From NCBI RefSeq assembly GCF_021729155.1, contig NZ_JAJQYA010000007.1, forward strand, positions 62,001 through 126,000: a stretch of 64,000 bases of DNA, in the 5' to 3' direction. Position 1 is the stretch's first letter; the number at the start of each line of letters is the position of its first letter. Shown piece after piece: positions 1 to 9,167 of the stretch. The notes under the pieces are model-generated. The model was not told the origin of the DNA. It saw only the letters and a program-made list of their open reading frames with translations, and did not search any database. The position numbers were made by a program, and so were the translations under genes. The stretch is from Membranihabitans marinus. GTDB lineage: Bacteria > Bacteroidota > Bacteroidia > Chitinophagales > Saprospiraceae.

Positions 1-1
1 G

Positions 2-2515
2 GGGCGTTTGGAAGCTTTGTTTAATTTTCAGACCGTTGTTTCCGACCTAACTGGATTTCCCATAGCCAATGCATCTTTATTGGATGAAGGCACAGCAGCA
101 GCTGAAGCCGTATCCATGCTGATGGCTAGTGTCAATAAAAAGAATAAGAAAAATCCCAAGTCCATTTGTTTTATTCAAGACACCGTGTTCGCGCAAACAC
201 GATCAGTGATATTATCTAGAACGAAACCTTTGGGCTACAGTATCCAATTATTTGGAGATATTTCGGAAGTAGATGTTGAAACTGCTGGAGTAGTAGTAAT
301 TCAATATCCGGATAGCCGAGGGAATATAGCTCATATTAAAGATAAATATAGCGCTCTGTCTGATGCCGGTATCGGTTTGATCGCTATCTGCGACTTGTTA
401 GCACTTACACTGTTGGAAAGCCCCGGACATTTAGGATTTGATGTAGCCGTAGGAACTACCCAACGCTTCGGTGTACCCATCGGTTTTGGAGGCCCACATG
501 CTGGGTATTTCGCCTGTTTGGACAAATACAAGCGAGTTATTCCTGGACGAATCATCGGATTGAGTAAGGATGTTCATGGTAATCCAGCATATAGAATGGC
601 ATTACAAACCAGAGAGCAACACATTAAAAGAGAAAAAGCGACCTCGAATATATGTACAGCACAAGCCTTGTTGGCTATTATGGCTGGGATGTATGCTGTG
701 TATCACGGCCCCAAAAATCTTAGACGAATTGCCCTAAGAACTCATTTGTTGACCCATAGTCTCTATCAAGCCTTAGCTGCCGGTGGAATTGAGGTGGCCG
801 AAACGGTATTTTTCGATACTATAGTGTTGCCTATGTCTCCGGAAGACCAGGGTGAAATTAGAAAGCTTGCCCTAGAGGCTGGATTCAACTTTCACTATAC
901 CAATGAAGGTATTCAGATTTCTTTGGATGAGTTGTCTACTGAAAGTGAGGTTTTAGCTATATTGAAAATATTTGGAGTAACGGTCACTGAATTGTCTTAT
1001 ACCGGAAAATTAGAGGATACATATTTGCGAACCGACGCTATATTGAGTCATCCCGTATTTAATCAATATCGCTCGGAGACTAATCTAATGCGTTATATTA
1101 AATCTTTAGAGAACAAAGATTTGTCATTGGTTCATTCTATGATTCCTTTGGGATCTTGTACTATGAAGCTCAATGCAGCCTCTGAATTGATTCCTATTAC
1201 TTGGACGGAGTTTTCGACATTACACCCTTTTGTTCCTCAGAATCAAAGCCTTGGGTACCGTGAAATAATTGAAGATCTCGGTCAGTATTTAGCTAAAATT
1301 ACTGGATTTCACGCTTGCTCTTTTCAGCCAAATTCTGGCGCGCAAGGTGAATTTACTGGGCTCTTAGTTATTCGAGCTTATCATGAAGACCATGGAGGGG
1401 CGGATCGCAGACTAATTGTAATTCCAGCATCGGCTCATGGAACCAATCCAGCTTCAGCCGTATTGGCAGGATACGATGTAGCCATTGTCCGATCTGATGA
1501 AGATGGCAATATCGATTTAAAGGACTTAGAAGATATAATAAATAGACATGGTTCTGAGATAGCCGGCTTTATGGTGACTTATCCATCGACCCATGGGGTA
1601 TTCGAATCCACAGTGAAACAAGCCTGTGATATGATTCACGCCATCGGAGGATTGGTCTATATGGACGGTGCCAATATGAATGCACAAATTGGATATACCT
1701 CGCCTGGATTTATTGGGGCCGATGTATGTCACTTAAATTTGCATAAGACCTTTGCCATCCCGCACGGAGGAGGTGGGCCAGGGGTAGGACCTATCTGTGT
1801 AACTGAAGCGCTAAGTGATTACTTGCCAGGACATCCTTATTTGGAAGCCAATGAAGGCCAAAAGAGTATTGATGCCGTTGCTTCAGCTCCTTATGGATCG
1901 GCTAGTATTTTATTGATTTCCTATGCCTATGTTAGAATGTTGGGGGCTAGGGGATTAAAAAATGCTACAAAGTACGCCATCCTCAATGCCAATTACCTCA
2001 AGACGGTTTTGTCCTCTCACTACGATATATTATATACGGGAAGTGGTGATTTTGTAGGTCATGAATTGATATTGGATTTAAGAAAATTTAAAGAAGTGGG
2101 CATTAGTGCCGAGGATGTAGCCAAGCGGTTAATCGATTTCGGATTTCATGCTCCCACACTATCTTTCCCAGTAGCAGGTACTTTGATGATAGAGCCGACG
2201 GAGAGTGAAGACAAAGTAGAATTGGATCGATTTATCGCTGCCATGGTAGCTATTCGAGCCGAGATCGATGAGGTAGCTTTGGGTGAATATCCCAAAGACG
2301 ACAATGTTTTGGTCAATGCACCTCATCCTATTTTTATAGCCACTATGGACGATTGGCCTTATCCTTATTCGAGACAAAAAGCTTTGTATCCTTTGGATTC
2401 ATTAAGAGAAGGTCATAAATTCTATATTCAGGTAGGACGAATAGATAATGCCTATGGCGATCGAAATTTAATTTGTACCTGCCCACCCATTGAAGACTAT
2501 ATCACTCAAACATAG
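2..2515 (+). CDS. gcvP: Glycine dehydrogenase (decarboxylating), P protein, 5'-truncated by window edge
   Basis: This is the PLP-dependent P protein of the glycine cleavage system. It decarboxylates glycine and passes the aminomethyl group to the lipoyl H protein in the cytoplasm. The frame is already open at the window start with GRLEALFNFQ, typical of the interior of GcvP, so the TTG at base 8 is not a start. About 840 residues are present against a usual length near 950-970, so roughly 120 N-terminal residues lie outside. The PLP-lysine motif HLNLHKTF is seen with the lysine codon at 1745-1747, followed by the glycine-rich IPHGGGGPG. The repeated-fold organisation is intact, including SMIPLGSCTMKLN at about 1135-1180. 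No gcvT or gcvH is in view. Identification is confident from motif-level recognition across the whole length. Confidence 0.97.
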   Translation, partial: GRLEALFNFQTVVSDLTGFPIANASLLDEGTAAAEAVSMLMASVNKKNKKNPKSICFIQDTVFAQTRSVILSRTKPLGYSIQLFGDISEVDVETAGVVVIQYPDSRGNIAHIKDKYSALSDAGIGLIAICDLLALTLLESPGHLGFDVAVGTTQRFGVPIGFGGPHAGYFACLDKYKRVIPGRIIGLSKDVHGNPAYRMALQTREQHIKREKATSNICTAQALLAIMAGMYAVYHGPKNLRRIALRTHLLTHSLYQALAAGGIEVAETVFFDTIVLPMSPEDQGEIRKLALEAGFNFHYTNEGIQISLDELSTESEVLAILKIFGVTVTELSYTGKLEDTYLRTDAILSHPVFNQYRSETNLMRYIKSLENKDLSLVHSMIPLGSCTMKLNAASELIPITWTEFSTLHPFVPQNQSLGYREIIEDLGQYLAKITGFHACSFQPNSGAQGEFTGLLVIRAYHEDHGGADRRLIVIPASAHGTNPASAVLAGYDVAIVRSDEDGNIDLKDLEDIINRHGSEIAGFMVTYPSTHGVFESTVKQACDMIHAIGGLVYMDGANMNAQIGYTSPGFIGADVCHLNLHKTFAIPHGGGGPGVGPICVTEALSDYLPGHPYLEANEGQKSIDAVASAPYGSASILLISYAYVRMLGARGLKNATKYAILNANYLKTVLSSHYDILYTGSGDFVGHELILDLRKFKEVGISAEDVAKRLIDFGFHAPTLSFPVAGTLMIEPTESEDKVELDRFIAAMVAIRAEIDEVALGEYPKDDNVLVNAPHPIFIATMDDWPYPYSRQKALYPLDSLREGHKFYIQVGRIDNAYGDRNLICTCPPIEDYITQT

Positions 2516-2681
2516 ATGGTTGTAAAAGGAGTGAAAACATTAAGATTTTGTTTTTCGAACTCGGTAAAACAATACCATATCAATTCCGTTTTATTAGTGT
2601 AAGTTGCTTATCAAGAATAGGCTTTAAACATTGTATATCAATGGTTAATATATTACTATATCCTAATAATGAACGATTTTT

Positions 2682-3080
2682 ATGAATAAATTGATTGGTA
2701 CTTGGGAAATGCTCCCTTCAGATAGAACTGCAGTCGCTACAACTGACCGTAAATACAATACATACGTAATAAAAAAGGTGGATAAAAACAAAATGATGAT
2801 TCAGTCTGAATGGACTACATCAGATAACAAGCGCGGTTTTATAGGGTACACTGTCAATACCGATGGGATTCCCAGAAAGAACCGATTGGACAATACCAAA
2901 TTCATAGGCAAATTTAGAGGGAAAAATGTGTTAACCACTACCACCATGGTCGATGAACAAGTAGAGTCCATGGTTGTGCGAGAAGTGCTGGAGTCAGGAG
3001 AATTAAAATTGACCAAGATCTATATTTCCAGCGAAGGAGAACAAACCACTCAGGTTCAATATTACAAAAAAGTTCAGTAG
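2682..3080 (+). CDS. Hypothetical protein, 132 aa, possible small beta-barrel
   Basis: I do not recognise this protein. It is 132 residues with no signal peptide or membrane segment, and is rich in Lys, Thr and Val in alternating patterns that suggest beta strands. The N-terminus (KLIGTWEM) resembles the first strand of lipocalin or fatty-acid-binding-like folds (GxW), but that is only a resemblance. It stands alone, 166 bp after gcvP and convergent with the dehydrogenase gene on the other strand. The start at 2682 has no obvious Shine-Dalgarno sequence, which is normal in this phylum. Codon use looks like that of its neighbours, so I take it as a real gene. Confidence 0.7.
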   Translation: MNKLIGTWEMLPSDRTAVATTDRKYNTYVIKKVDKNKMMIQSEWTTSDNKRGFIGYTVNTDGIPRKNRLDNTKFIGKFRGKNVLTTTTMVDEQVESMVVREVLESGELKLTKIYISSEGEQTTQVQYYKKVQ

Positions 3081-3226
3081 TAGTGACGCTGTTCAAGTGG
3101 TAGTTATAAGATTTCCGTTAATTATAAATGTAATTCGTATTACTCTCTCTTGTTGTAACCCTGTGTAGATAAAATTATTAAAGGTAATTGGCCTATTTTA
3201 ATTAATTAAGTTTGTGCAGTTTATCC

Positions 3227-5482
3227 CTACTTAAGTTCTTTAACTTTCTGCTTTAGAGTTTCTTCGGTATACACTTCATTGGCAGCTGGTTTATGTGCAC
3301 GCATAGCCTTTATAAAGTTGGGAGATAAACTTTTGGGCTTTCGACCAAATGCATTTTTGATATATGACAATACACTGGCTATTTCTCGATCAGAATATTC
3401 AGTATTTTCAACCAATCCTGGCATAACAGAAGGAAATTCATATAATTTTCCGTTAACCGTTAGTGGACCTTTTAATCCGTGTAGAACGATTAGAGCCAAT
3501 GAAGTATCTCTTCCCTCGATATATTCAGAATGGTAAAAAGGTGGAGCAACATGGTCTATCCCTTTTCCATCTCTACCGTGACAGGTTGCACAATTGGACT
3601 CAAATATTTCCAAGCCAGAGTCTGTTTTACCAGCATTGGCCTTTACTTTTGCATAGTAATCTATGTTGGAGGCAATTCGCTGTTGTAATTTGTCTAAATC
3701 GGCTTGAATTTCGGGTTGAGACTTTGTCAGATTCATCAAAGGTTGGATAAGGCTAGATTCCTGACCTTCTTTATTGGCCAATGCAAAATATACGGCGTAT
3801 TGTTTATTCTTTGGTGATAGTCCTTCGATGAATTCCATTAACTCCACATTATCGGTTTGGTCGCTAATTGAAGAATAGATGGCTGTTAAATAAAACTTGT
3901 TTTTAAGTTGGGAAGTATTTTTCCAATAGTTATACAATTTTGATTTTAAGCCGTTATCCATGAGCTTGGGCTGTTCCATCAATATCTTTACAACATGTCC
4001 CATAAAATAATCGGGATTATGATCTACGGCTTCATGGAGATCTTGGTTGGTCAGTGCATTCAGTCCTTCCAATGTCCAAAAACTATGGAGTTGTGCCGTT
4101 GTAGAATTACTTTCTTTGATCAGTGTTCTCAGTTGATCTGCAATTGAGGCATCGTTTCTTTCAACCAACAATTGTTGAGCGTTGAGGCGGTACCATGGAT
4201 TGTCATCACCGAGTAATTGAATCAGGTCAGCTGAGGATAGATTCTGGATGGGACGGATAGGAGATGGTGTGACATTCTCGTGATTGATGCGCAATATTCG
4301 CCCAGAATTAACCAAGGTATCTAGCTTGCGTTCACCGTATTGATTTCTCAGATAGGAGGTAAGGTATGTTTTATGCTGCAATAATCCCCTATGCATATCG
4401 ACTATGTAGATCAGACCATCTGGGCCGGTCTTTAGATTGACGGGACGAAAAGTCTCGTCATCCACCACTATAAACTCTTTGTTGTCGTAGTATTGTTCTC
4501 CCTTAATGGCGACATCTTCATAAGAGACAAGATTTCTCTTGATTAAATTGGCTTCTGGTCCACAGGCAAATGCCTGTCCATTTAATAGTCCATTATAACC
4601 ATTAGCCTGATAAAAAAGTGGCCCACATGCCGAGGTGAAGTTGTTAAGTATTTTGGTTTCTGGATCTAAGATTCCTTCCATATAACCTCTGTTTACGGCA
4701 GTAGGATGCAAAGGGTAGACACTTTGATCTCTCACTACACTTAGATTGACCCCAGGTGGTGTAGCTAAATTTTTGTTGTTGTCCAATATCCCAGGTAAGA
4801 AATAATCTCCCTTAAATTGGTTGGAATTGTCATTGGTATATATGTAGCCCAATGAGTCTTGAGTAATCCCCCATTGTCCACGCAAGAAGATGTACTCTTC
4901 TTCCCATTTTCCGTTTCTATATCTATATCTTTTATTGGATTTGGCATTGTATATCCAATTATCGGAATGGTACATTAAACCGTTGGGTTGATGTTCGACA
5001 TTTCCACCTACAGCATAGTCATCATCTACCAAGACTTTTTTACCGGGGCGATTTCCTTTTTCTATGGGAACCCACCAGAGTGAAGGTGGGGTAGAGTAGA
5101 GCAATCCACCATTGACAAACTTCATGGCTCGGGGAAGGACGAGACTATCGAGAAAAACCGTTTTGGTATCCATTCTCCCATTATTGTCGCGATCTTCTAA
5201 AAATGATATTTGTCCCGAAGGTAATTTTTCTTCACTTCCAGCATAATCTGTCATATATCCCTTCATCTCTATTACCCATAACTTGCCGCTTGGATCAAAA
5301 ACGATATCTACCGGAGCTTCGACCAAAGGTTCACTGGCTATCATTTCCAATTCGAAACCATCTTGAACTTGATAATGAGATAAGTCGATAGGGGGTTCGT
5401 TTTCGGAAACATCTACCGTGTACGTACACGAGGAGAAATTGATTAGGCAAAGGAGGGTTAAAATCTGAAAAATGTATTTCAT
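3227..5482 (-). CDS. Membrane-anchored dehydrogenase-like beta-propeller lipoprotein with C-terminal cytochrome c
   Basis: The predicted product has 751 residues. The N-terminus is a lipoprotein signal with lipobox FSSC at about residue 19, so the protein is probably anchored facing the periplasm. Residues about 35-400 form a propeller of the 'PVC-type membrane-bound dehydrogenase' or glucose/sorbosone dehydrogenase-like kind (for example FDPSGKLWVIEMKGY, GPDGLIYIVDMHRG). Residues about 410-600 look like helical, HEAT-like repeats. A cytochrome c domain follows with haem motif CATCH at about residues 630-634 and a plausible axial Met in SVMPGL. Such proteins are thought to oxidise sugars or alcohols and pass electrons to haem; the substrate is unknown. 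The gene is monocistronic on the minus strand, near other putative periplasmic sugar enzymes. Confidence 0.85.
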   Translation of the reverse strand: MKYIFQILTLLCLINFSSCTYTVDVSENEPPIDLSHYQVQDGFELEMIASEPLVEAPVDIVFDPSGKLWVIEMKGYMTDYAGSEEKLPSGQISFLEDRDNNGRMDTKTVFLDSLVLPRAMKFVNGGLLYSTPPSLWWVPIEKGNRPGKKVLVDDDYAVGGNVEHQPNGLMYHSDNWIYNAKSNKRYRYRNGKWEEEYIFLRGQWGITQDSLGYIYTNDNSNQFKGDYFLPGILDNNKNLATPPGVNLSVVRDQSVYPLHPTAVNRGYMEGILDPETKILNNFTSACGPLFYQANGYNGLLNGQAFACGPEANLIKRNLVSYEDVAIKGEQYYDNKEFIVVDDETFRPVNLKTGPDGLIYIVDMHRGLLQHKTYLTSYLRNQYGERKLDTLVNSGRILRINHENVTPSPIRPIQNLSSADLIQLLGDDNPWYRLNAQQLLVERNDASIADQLRTLIKESNSTTAQLHSFWTLEGLNALTNQDLHEAVDHNPDYFMGHVVKILMEQPKLMDNGLKSKLYNYWKNTSQLKNKFYLTAIYSSISDQTDNVELMEFIEGLSPKNKQYAVYFALANKEGQESSLIQPLMNLTKSQPEIQADLDKLQQRIASNIDYYAKVKANAGKTDSGLEIFESNCATCHGRDGKGIDHVAPPFYHSEYIEGRDTSLALIVLHGLKGPLTVNGKLYEFPSVMPGLVENTEYSDREIASVLSYIKNAFGRKPKSLSPNFIKAMRAHKPAANEVYTEETLKQKVKELK

Positions 5483-5641
5483 CGCGCCAGTAATGTTAAA
5501 TTGTTTTTAAGCTCGGTATAAACCGATTGCTTGACTGATAATGACATTATTACATTCATTAACATATACAACACTACGATACATATGAAGATGTGACTAT
5601 TATATTAGTCTGTTGTATATGTGTAAGTTTCTGTATATTAG

Positions 5642-5716
5642 TGGGCGATAGCGGACTCGAACCGCTGACCCCTGCCCTGTCAAGGCAGTGCTCTAAACCA
5701 ACTGAGCTAATCACCC
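5642..5716 (-). tRNA. tRNA-Val (anticodon GAC)
   Basis: Read on the minus strand, this folds as a standard cloverleaf. The acceptor arm is GGGTGAT pairing with ATCGCCC (one G-U). The D-arm contains AGCTCAGTTGG. The anticodon stem is CTGCC/GGCAG with loop TTGACAG, giving anticodon GAC (valine). The T-arm carries GGTTCGAGTCC. The 3' CCA is not encoded: the discriminator A is followed by CTA. It stands alone between two minus-strand genes. Confidence 0.96.
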
Positions 5717-5898
5717 TTACTATTAAAGTCCGCCAAAAATATAAATATTTTGGTAAATAATTATGATTTTTGATGTTTTAACCGATAATTAGTATTTGTA
5801 ATTTCTATGCTCCAATATAAGATATATTAATAACCGTATTGCTAAAGATATTTCTAGCTTTAGATTGGATAATTACAGAAGTACAAAATTTTTAGTGC

Positions 5899-6813
5899 TT
5901 ATAAAAAGTCATCGGCTTTTCGATAGGCAGCTACAAGTTTGTTTTCCCCTTCTTTACCACCTTCACTCAGACCGTGCTCCATTCCTACAATGCCTTTAAA
6001 GCCTTGTTCGTAAAGGAATTTGAATACATTCTTGTAGTTGATCTCTCCAGTATATGGTTCTTTTCTACCGGGATTGTCTCCGATTTGGATATAGTCGATT
6101 TCGTCCCAACAGTATTTCATATTGGTGATAAGGTTGCCTTCATTTTTTTGCAAATGGTAGGCATCGTATAAGATCTTACACGATGGGCTATCTACGGCTT
6201 TACAGATCATATGTGTCTGAACAGAGGTTCTCAAGAATAAATCGGGAGAATCGCTCAATGGTTCTAAAACCATAACCAAGCCATGGGGTTCAAAGATTTC
6301 TGCTCCTCGTCTAAGGGTCTCTATTACATTACCTGTCTGGATATCTAAAGGCAGTCTTCTTTCAAAATTTCCTGGAACCACTGTCATCCATTTGGCATTG
6401 GTTCTTTTAGCAACTTCTACTGCCTTGTGACAACTCTTTAGAAATATTTCATTGTACTCTTCTTTGCCAGCCGCAAAGGTGTTGGCGCCATTACCTCCTT
6501 TATCAATAACAAATACACCCATATCCATACCCAGTGAAGCTAGAGTATTACCAATCTTCTCTTGTTCATCAACCGATCTTTTCATCATCCCATTGTCCTC
6601 AATAGACCGAAAACCCAAGTCTGCCATATATTTGATCTGATCGATAAAGTTGTCACCTGCATGATTTTTAAACATACCTTGATGAGGGGCATAATTGAGA
6701 TTGAAAGTTTCTCCCTTTATTTCTTTTTTCTCAGCGGCCTCAGCCATTTGAGAACCTATTGAAAGTGCAGAAGCGGTCAAAACACTATTTTTAACAAATT
6801 TTCGTCTATTCAT
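5899..6813 (-). CDS. Tat-exported TIM-barrel sugar isomerase/epimerase, hydroxypyruvate isomerase-like
   Basis: The predicted product has 304 residues. It starts with a twin-arginine signal (NRRKFVKNS, then a hydrophobic stretch ending in MAEA near residue 25), so it is probably exported folded to the periplasm. The rest is a xylose isomerase-like TIM barrel of the hydroxypyruvate isomerase family. Putative metal ligands lie in the strand ends LEPLSDSPD, YDAYHLQ and GMEHGLSEGG. The substrate cannot be read from sequence, and exported homologues in Bacteroidota are usually found with other sugar-oxidation genes. It is divergent from apbE (106 bp between starts) and lies near the Gfo/Idh/MocA oxidoreductase gene, which is also Tat-exported. 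Confidence 0.85.
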   Translation of the reverse strand: MNRRKFVKNSVLTASALSIGSQMAEAAEKKEIKGETFNLNYAPHQGMFKNHAGDNFIDQIKYMADLGFRSIEDNGMMKRSVDEQEKIGNTLASLGMDMGVFVIDKGGNGANTFAAGKEEYNEIFLKSCHKAVEVAKRTNAKWMTVVPGNFERRLPLDIQTGNVIETLRRGAEIFEPHGLVMVLEPLSDSPDLFLRTSVQTHMICKAVDSPSCKILYDAYHLQKNEGNLITNMKYCWDEIDYIQIGDNPGRKEPYTGEINYKNVFKFLYEQGFKGIVGMEHGLSEGGKEGENKLVAAYRKADDFL

Positions 6814-6919
6814 GATGGGTATATTATGATTTTATGGATATAGAGATTAATATTATTCTTCGCTAAATTATTACTTTTATGAATATTTTCAAGGATAATT
6901 TAATTCTATTCCAAAATTT

Positions 6920-7933
6920 ATGAGGATATATAGCCGATTTGCTTTTCTTTTTATTCTAACTTTAAATGTAGTAGTCTCTCATTCGCAAGACAATAAGTTG
7001 TTTTTGAAGTATTCAGAAACTCGAAACTTGATGGCCAGCCCGTTTACCATAGTGATTTATACTCAAGACACAACTGGTATTTCTGTGAATACAGATCAGG
7101 TTTTTCACAGACTAGAGAAAGCTTTAGATGCGATCAATTACTATGATGCGGATAGTGAAATCAATGAGTTTTGTCATCAACAGAAGGCTGGAAATTGGGT
7201 CAAAGTATCTGTGGATTTACTCGGTATATTAAAACGGTCAAAACGAGCCTATAAAAAAAGTGATGGTGTATTTGATGTTTCTGCTGGGAGGCTAATTCGT
7301 TTTTGGAAGTCGAAAAAAGTATGGGATCATCCGGTGGACAGTGCGATTATAAAGAGTTTAAAACCAAGTCTCTCTCTGAATAAATTGCGTTTTCGGGGTA
7401 ATCGGGTAAAATGGGGGGTAGACAGTGTAGTCATCGATATTGGAGGAATAGGGAAGGGCTATGTTACCGACCTCGCTTTGAAATCATTGCGAAAATACAA
7501 ATACAAAAGAGTCTTAATCAATGCAGGAGGTGATATGGTATTAGGTCGGGAAAAACCTACTGGACCATGGGCTATTGGGGTAGAAATGCCCGGTCATACG
7601 AGTTTGTCTAACCAATCTCTAGCCTTATCTCATCGTGCCGTAGCTACTTCTGGAACTACTTATCAAACCATAGAGATCGACGGCAAGATTTATTCTCATA
7701 TAATTAATCCAGTCACTGGACTTCCTGTATCTCATCACAGCAATGTAACCACGATCGCCAAGTGTGGATGGAAGGCGGATTTTTATGCTTCTTATTTTTC
7801 TATTTTAGAGCCAGAAGAAGCAATAGCTGTGGCTAATAAAAGCCCTGATGTCGAAGTCTTAATAACCTTCGATAAGGCAGGAGGTGTTGCCAGTATATTC
7901 AGTAGGGGATTTTCTAAATATCTTAAAAAGTGA
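6920..7933 (+). CDS. apbE: FAD:protein FMN transferase, exported
   Basis: This enzyme attaches FMN from FAD to threonine or serine residues of target flavoproteins in the periplasm. The product is 337 aa with an N-terminal hydrophobic signal ending around residue 23 (VVSHSQ). ApbE-family motifs are visible: DVSAGRL at about residue 116, DIGGIGKGYV at about 177, INAGGDMVLG at about 200, and SHIINPVTG near residue 259. Family length is normal. No obvious flavinylation target (for example Nqr/Rnf subunits or an FMN-binding domain) is encoded nearby, so its partner must be elsewhere. It is transcribed divergently from the TIM-barrel isomerase gene. Confidence 0.92.
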   Translation: MRIYSRFAFLFILTLNVVVSHSQDNKLFLKYSETRNLMASPFTIVIYTQDTTGISVNTDQVFHRLEKALDAINYYDADSEINEFCHQQKAGNWVKVSVDLLGILKRSKRAYKKSDGVFDVSAGRLIRFWKSKKVWDHPVDSAIIKSLKPSLSLNKLRFRGNRVKWGVDSVVIDIGGIGKGYVTDLALKSLRKYKYKRVLINAGGDMVLGREKPTGPWAIGVEMPGHTSLSNQSLALSHRAVATSGTTYQTIEIDGKIYSHIINPVTGLPVSHHSNVTTIAKCGWKADFYASYFSILEPEEAIAVANKSPDVEVLITFDKAGGVASIFSRGFSKYLKK

Positions 7934-8164
7934 TGGAGAATCCTAGACGAATTTAGCTGGGTTGTTGAAAATTTTATTTTTTTAGAAAAATAAAAAATAT
8001 ACAGTAAATGGTATTATTTTGTCTTTTAATATACATGTATTTAACAGAAAGACAATAAATTGGCAGAATTTATTGTTGGGTTATAGATAGACGATTAATG
8101 TATTTAGATGGCAATAAGTTGAAGATCTGCATATTAATTTTTTAATATTAGTGCTATATTCTTT

Positions 8165-8172
8165 TATATTTG
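8165..8172 (+). promoter_or_regulatory. Possible Bacteroidota -7 promoter element
   Basis: TATATTTG matches the phylum-specific -7 consensus TAnnTTTG, 57 bp before the start at 8230. No clear TTG-type -33 element is present at the expected 19-21 bp upstream, where the sequence is only T- and A-rich. The assignment is therefore tentative. Confidence 0.35.
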
Positions 8173-8229
8173 TCAGTATTATGCATTTACTTTAGGGTTT
8201 TTAAGTAATTTTCTAATTCAAATTTTTCT

Positions 8230-9126
8230 ATGAAAATATTATTAGGTTTTGTTTTGTTTATGATGGGAAATCATTTGGTTTGGTCGCAAGGTGAATTTAA
8301 AGCCTACGAAGAAACCATTCCCAACTCTGAACTGGCATTTGAGATGGTTCCTGTCAAAGGAGGAGAGGTGAAGACCGTGATAGCAGGGAGTGAAGTTGAA
8401 GTAGAGGTGACTTCTTTTTGGATGGCCACCAATGAGTTGACCTATGATGAATATACTCATTTTATGCAAGATGAGACTTTTAGTCAGAATGAGACCATGG
8501 ACGCCATTACTCGTCCGAGTCCACCCTATATCGATTTCACTTTAGGGATGGGAAAAGAAGGTGGTTTCCCAGCCAACAGTATGTCACTTTACGGTGCAAT
8601 GATGTATTGTAAATGGTTGTATAACAAGACGGGACATTTCTATCGTCCACCTACAGAAGCGGAATGGCAAATGGCTTGTGAGGCTGGTCAATCTACCTCT
8701 GAGGACGATTTGGCAGTCACTGCGGACAATAGCAATAACGCATATACCAAAGTGGGGCAAAAAGCAGCCAACAAATTGGGGATTCACGATATGTTGGGCA
8801 ATGTAGCAGAATGGACCATCGATGCATATACCGAGGATTACAAAGCTCAATTAGCAGAAGTGGGAAGTGAAGATCCTGTCTTGGTACCGGTTTCCCGCAA
8901 AAGTTATGTAACCTTAAAAGGTGGACACTTTAGATCGCCAGCTGCAGAGGTATCTTGTGCAATGAGAATAAAGTCGGATAAGTTGTGGAATAGAAGAGAT
9001 CCTCAGATTCCCAAAAGCCGATGGTGGAATACCGATGCTCCATTTATAGGGTTTAGATTGGTACGCCCCAATGTTGAAATGACAGAAGAAGAAATCGAAG
9101 CATTTTATGCTCAATATATTAAGTAA
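8230..9126 (+). CDS. SUMF1/formylglycine-generating-enzyme-fold secreted protein, probably non-catalytic
   Basis: The product has 298 residues with a signal peptide (hydrophobic to about residue 18, VWSQG). The remainder is the FGE-sulfatase (SUMF1) fold. It starts with EMVPVKGGEVKTV and includes FWMATNELTYDEY at about 65-77, RPPTEAEWQMACE at about 139, DMLGNVAEWTIDAY, LKGGHFRSPA, and ends FIGFRLVRP. True formylglycine-generating enzymes carry two Cys about five residues apart just after the GGS motif. Here that position reads GGHFRSPAAEVSCAMR, with only one displaced Cys, so copper-dependent catalysis is unlikely. It resembles the structural members of the family common in Bacteroidota (GldJ/GldK-type or carbohydrate-associated). 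It is followed 41 bp later by the Gfo/Idh/MocA gene, probably as one transcript. Confidence 0.85.
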   Translation: MKILLGFVLFMMGNHLVWSQGEFKAYEETIPNSELAFEMVPVKGGEVKTVIAGSEVEVEVTSFWMATNELTYDEYTHFMQDETFSQNETMDAITRPSPPYIDFTLGMGKEGGFPANSMSLYGAMMYCKWLYNKTGHFYRPPTEAEWQMACEAGQSTSEDDLAVTADNSNNAYTKVGQKAANKLGIHDMLGNVAEWTIDAYTEDYKAQLAEVGSEDPVLVPVSRKSYVTLKGGHFRSPAAEVSCAMRIKSDKLWNRRDPQIPKSRWWNTDAPFIGFRLVRPNVEMTEEEIEAFYAQYIK

Positions 9127-9167
9127 TAAATATTAATTATCCATAATCATCTAAATATTAAAATACT

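Noticed and set aside
8-10. TTG at base 8 as the start of gcvP
   Set aside because: The frame is open to the window edge and the sequence there is internal to the family, so the true start is upstream of the window.
7970-8000. Inverted repeat of only A and T after apbE
   Set aside because: TTTTATTTTT/AAAAATAAAA pairs perfectly, but it has no GC pairs and such matches arise easily in this composition; not called as a terminator.
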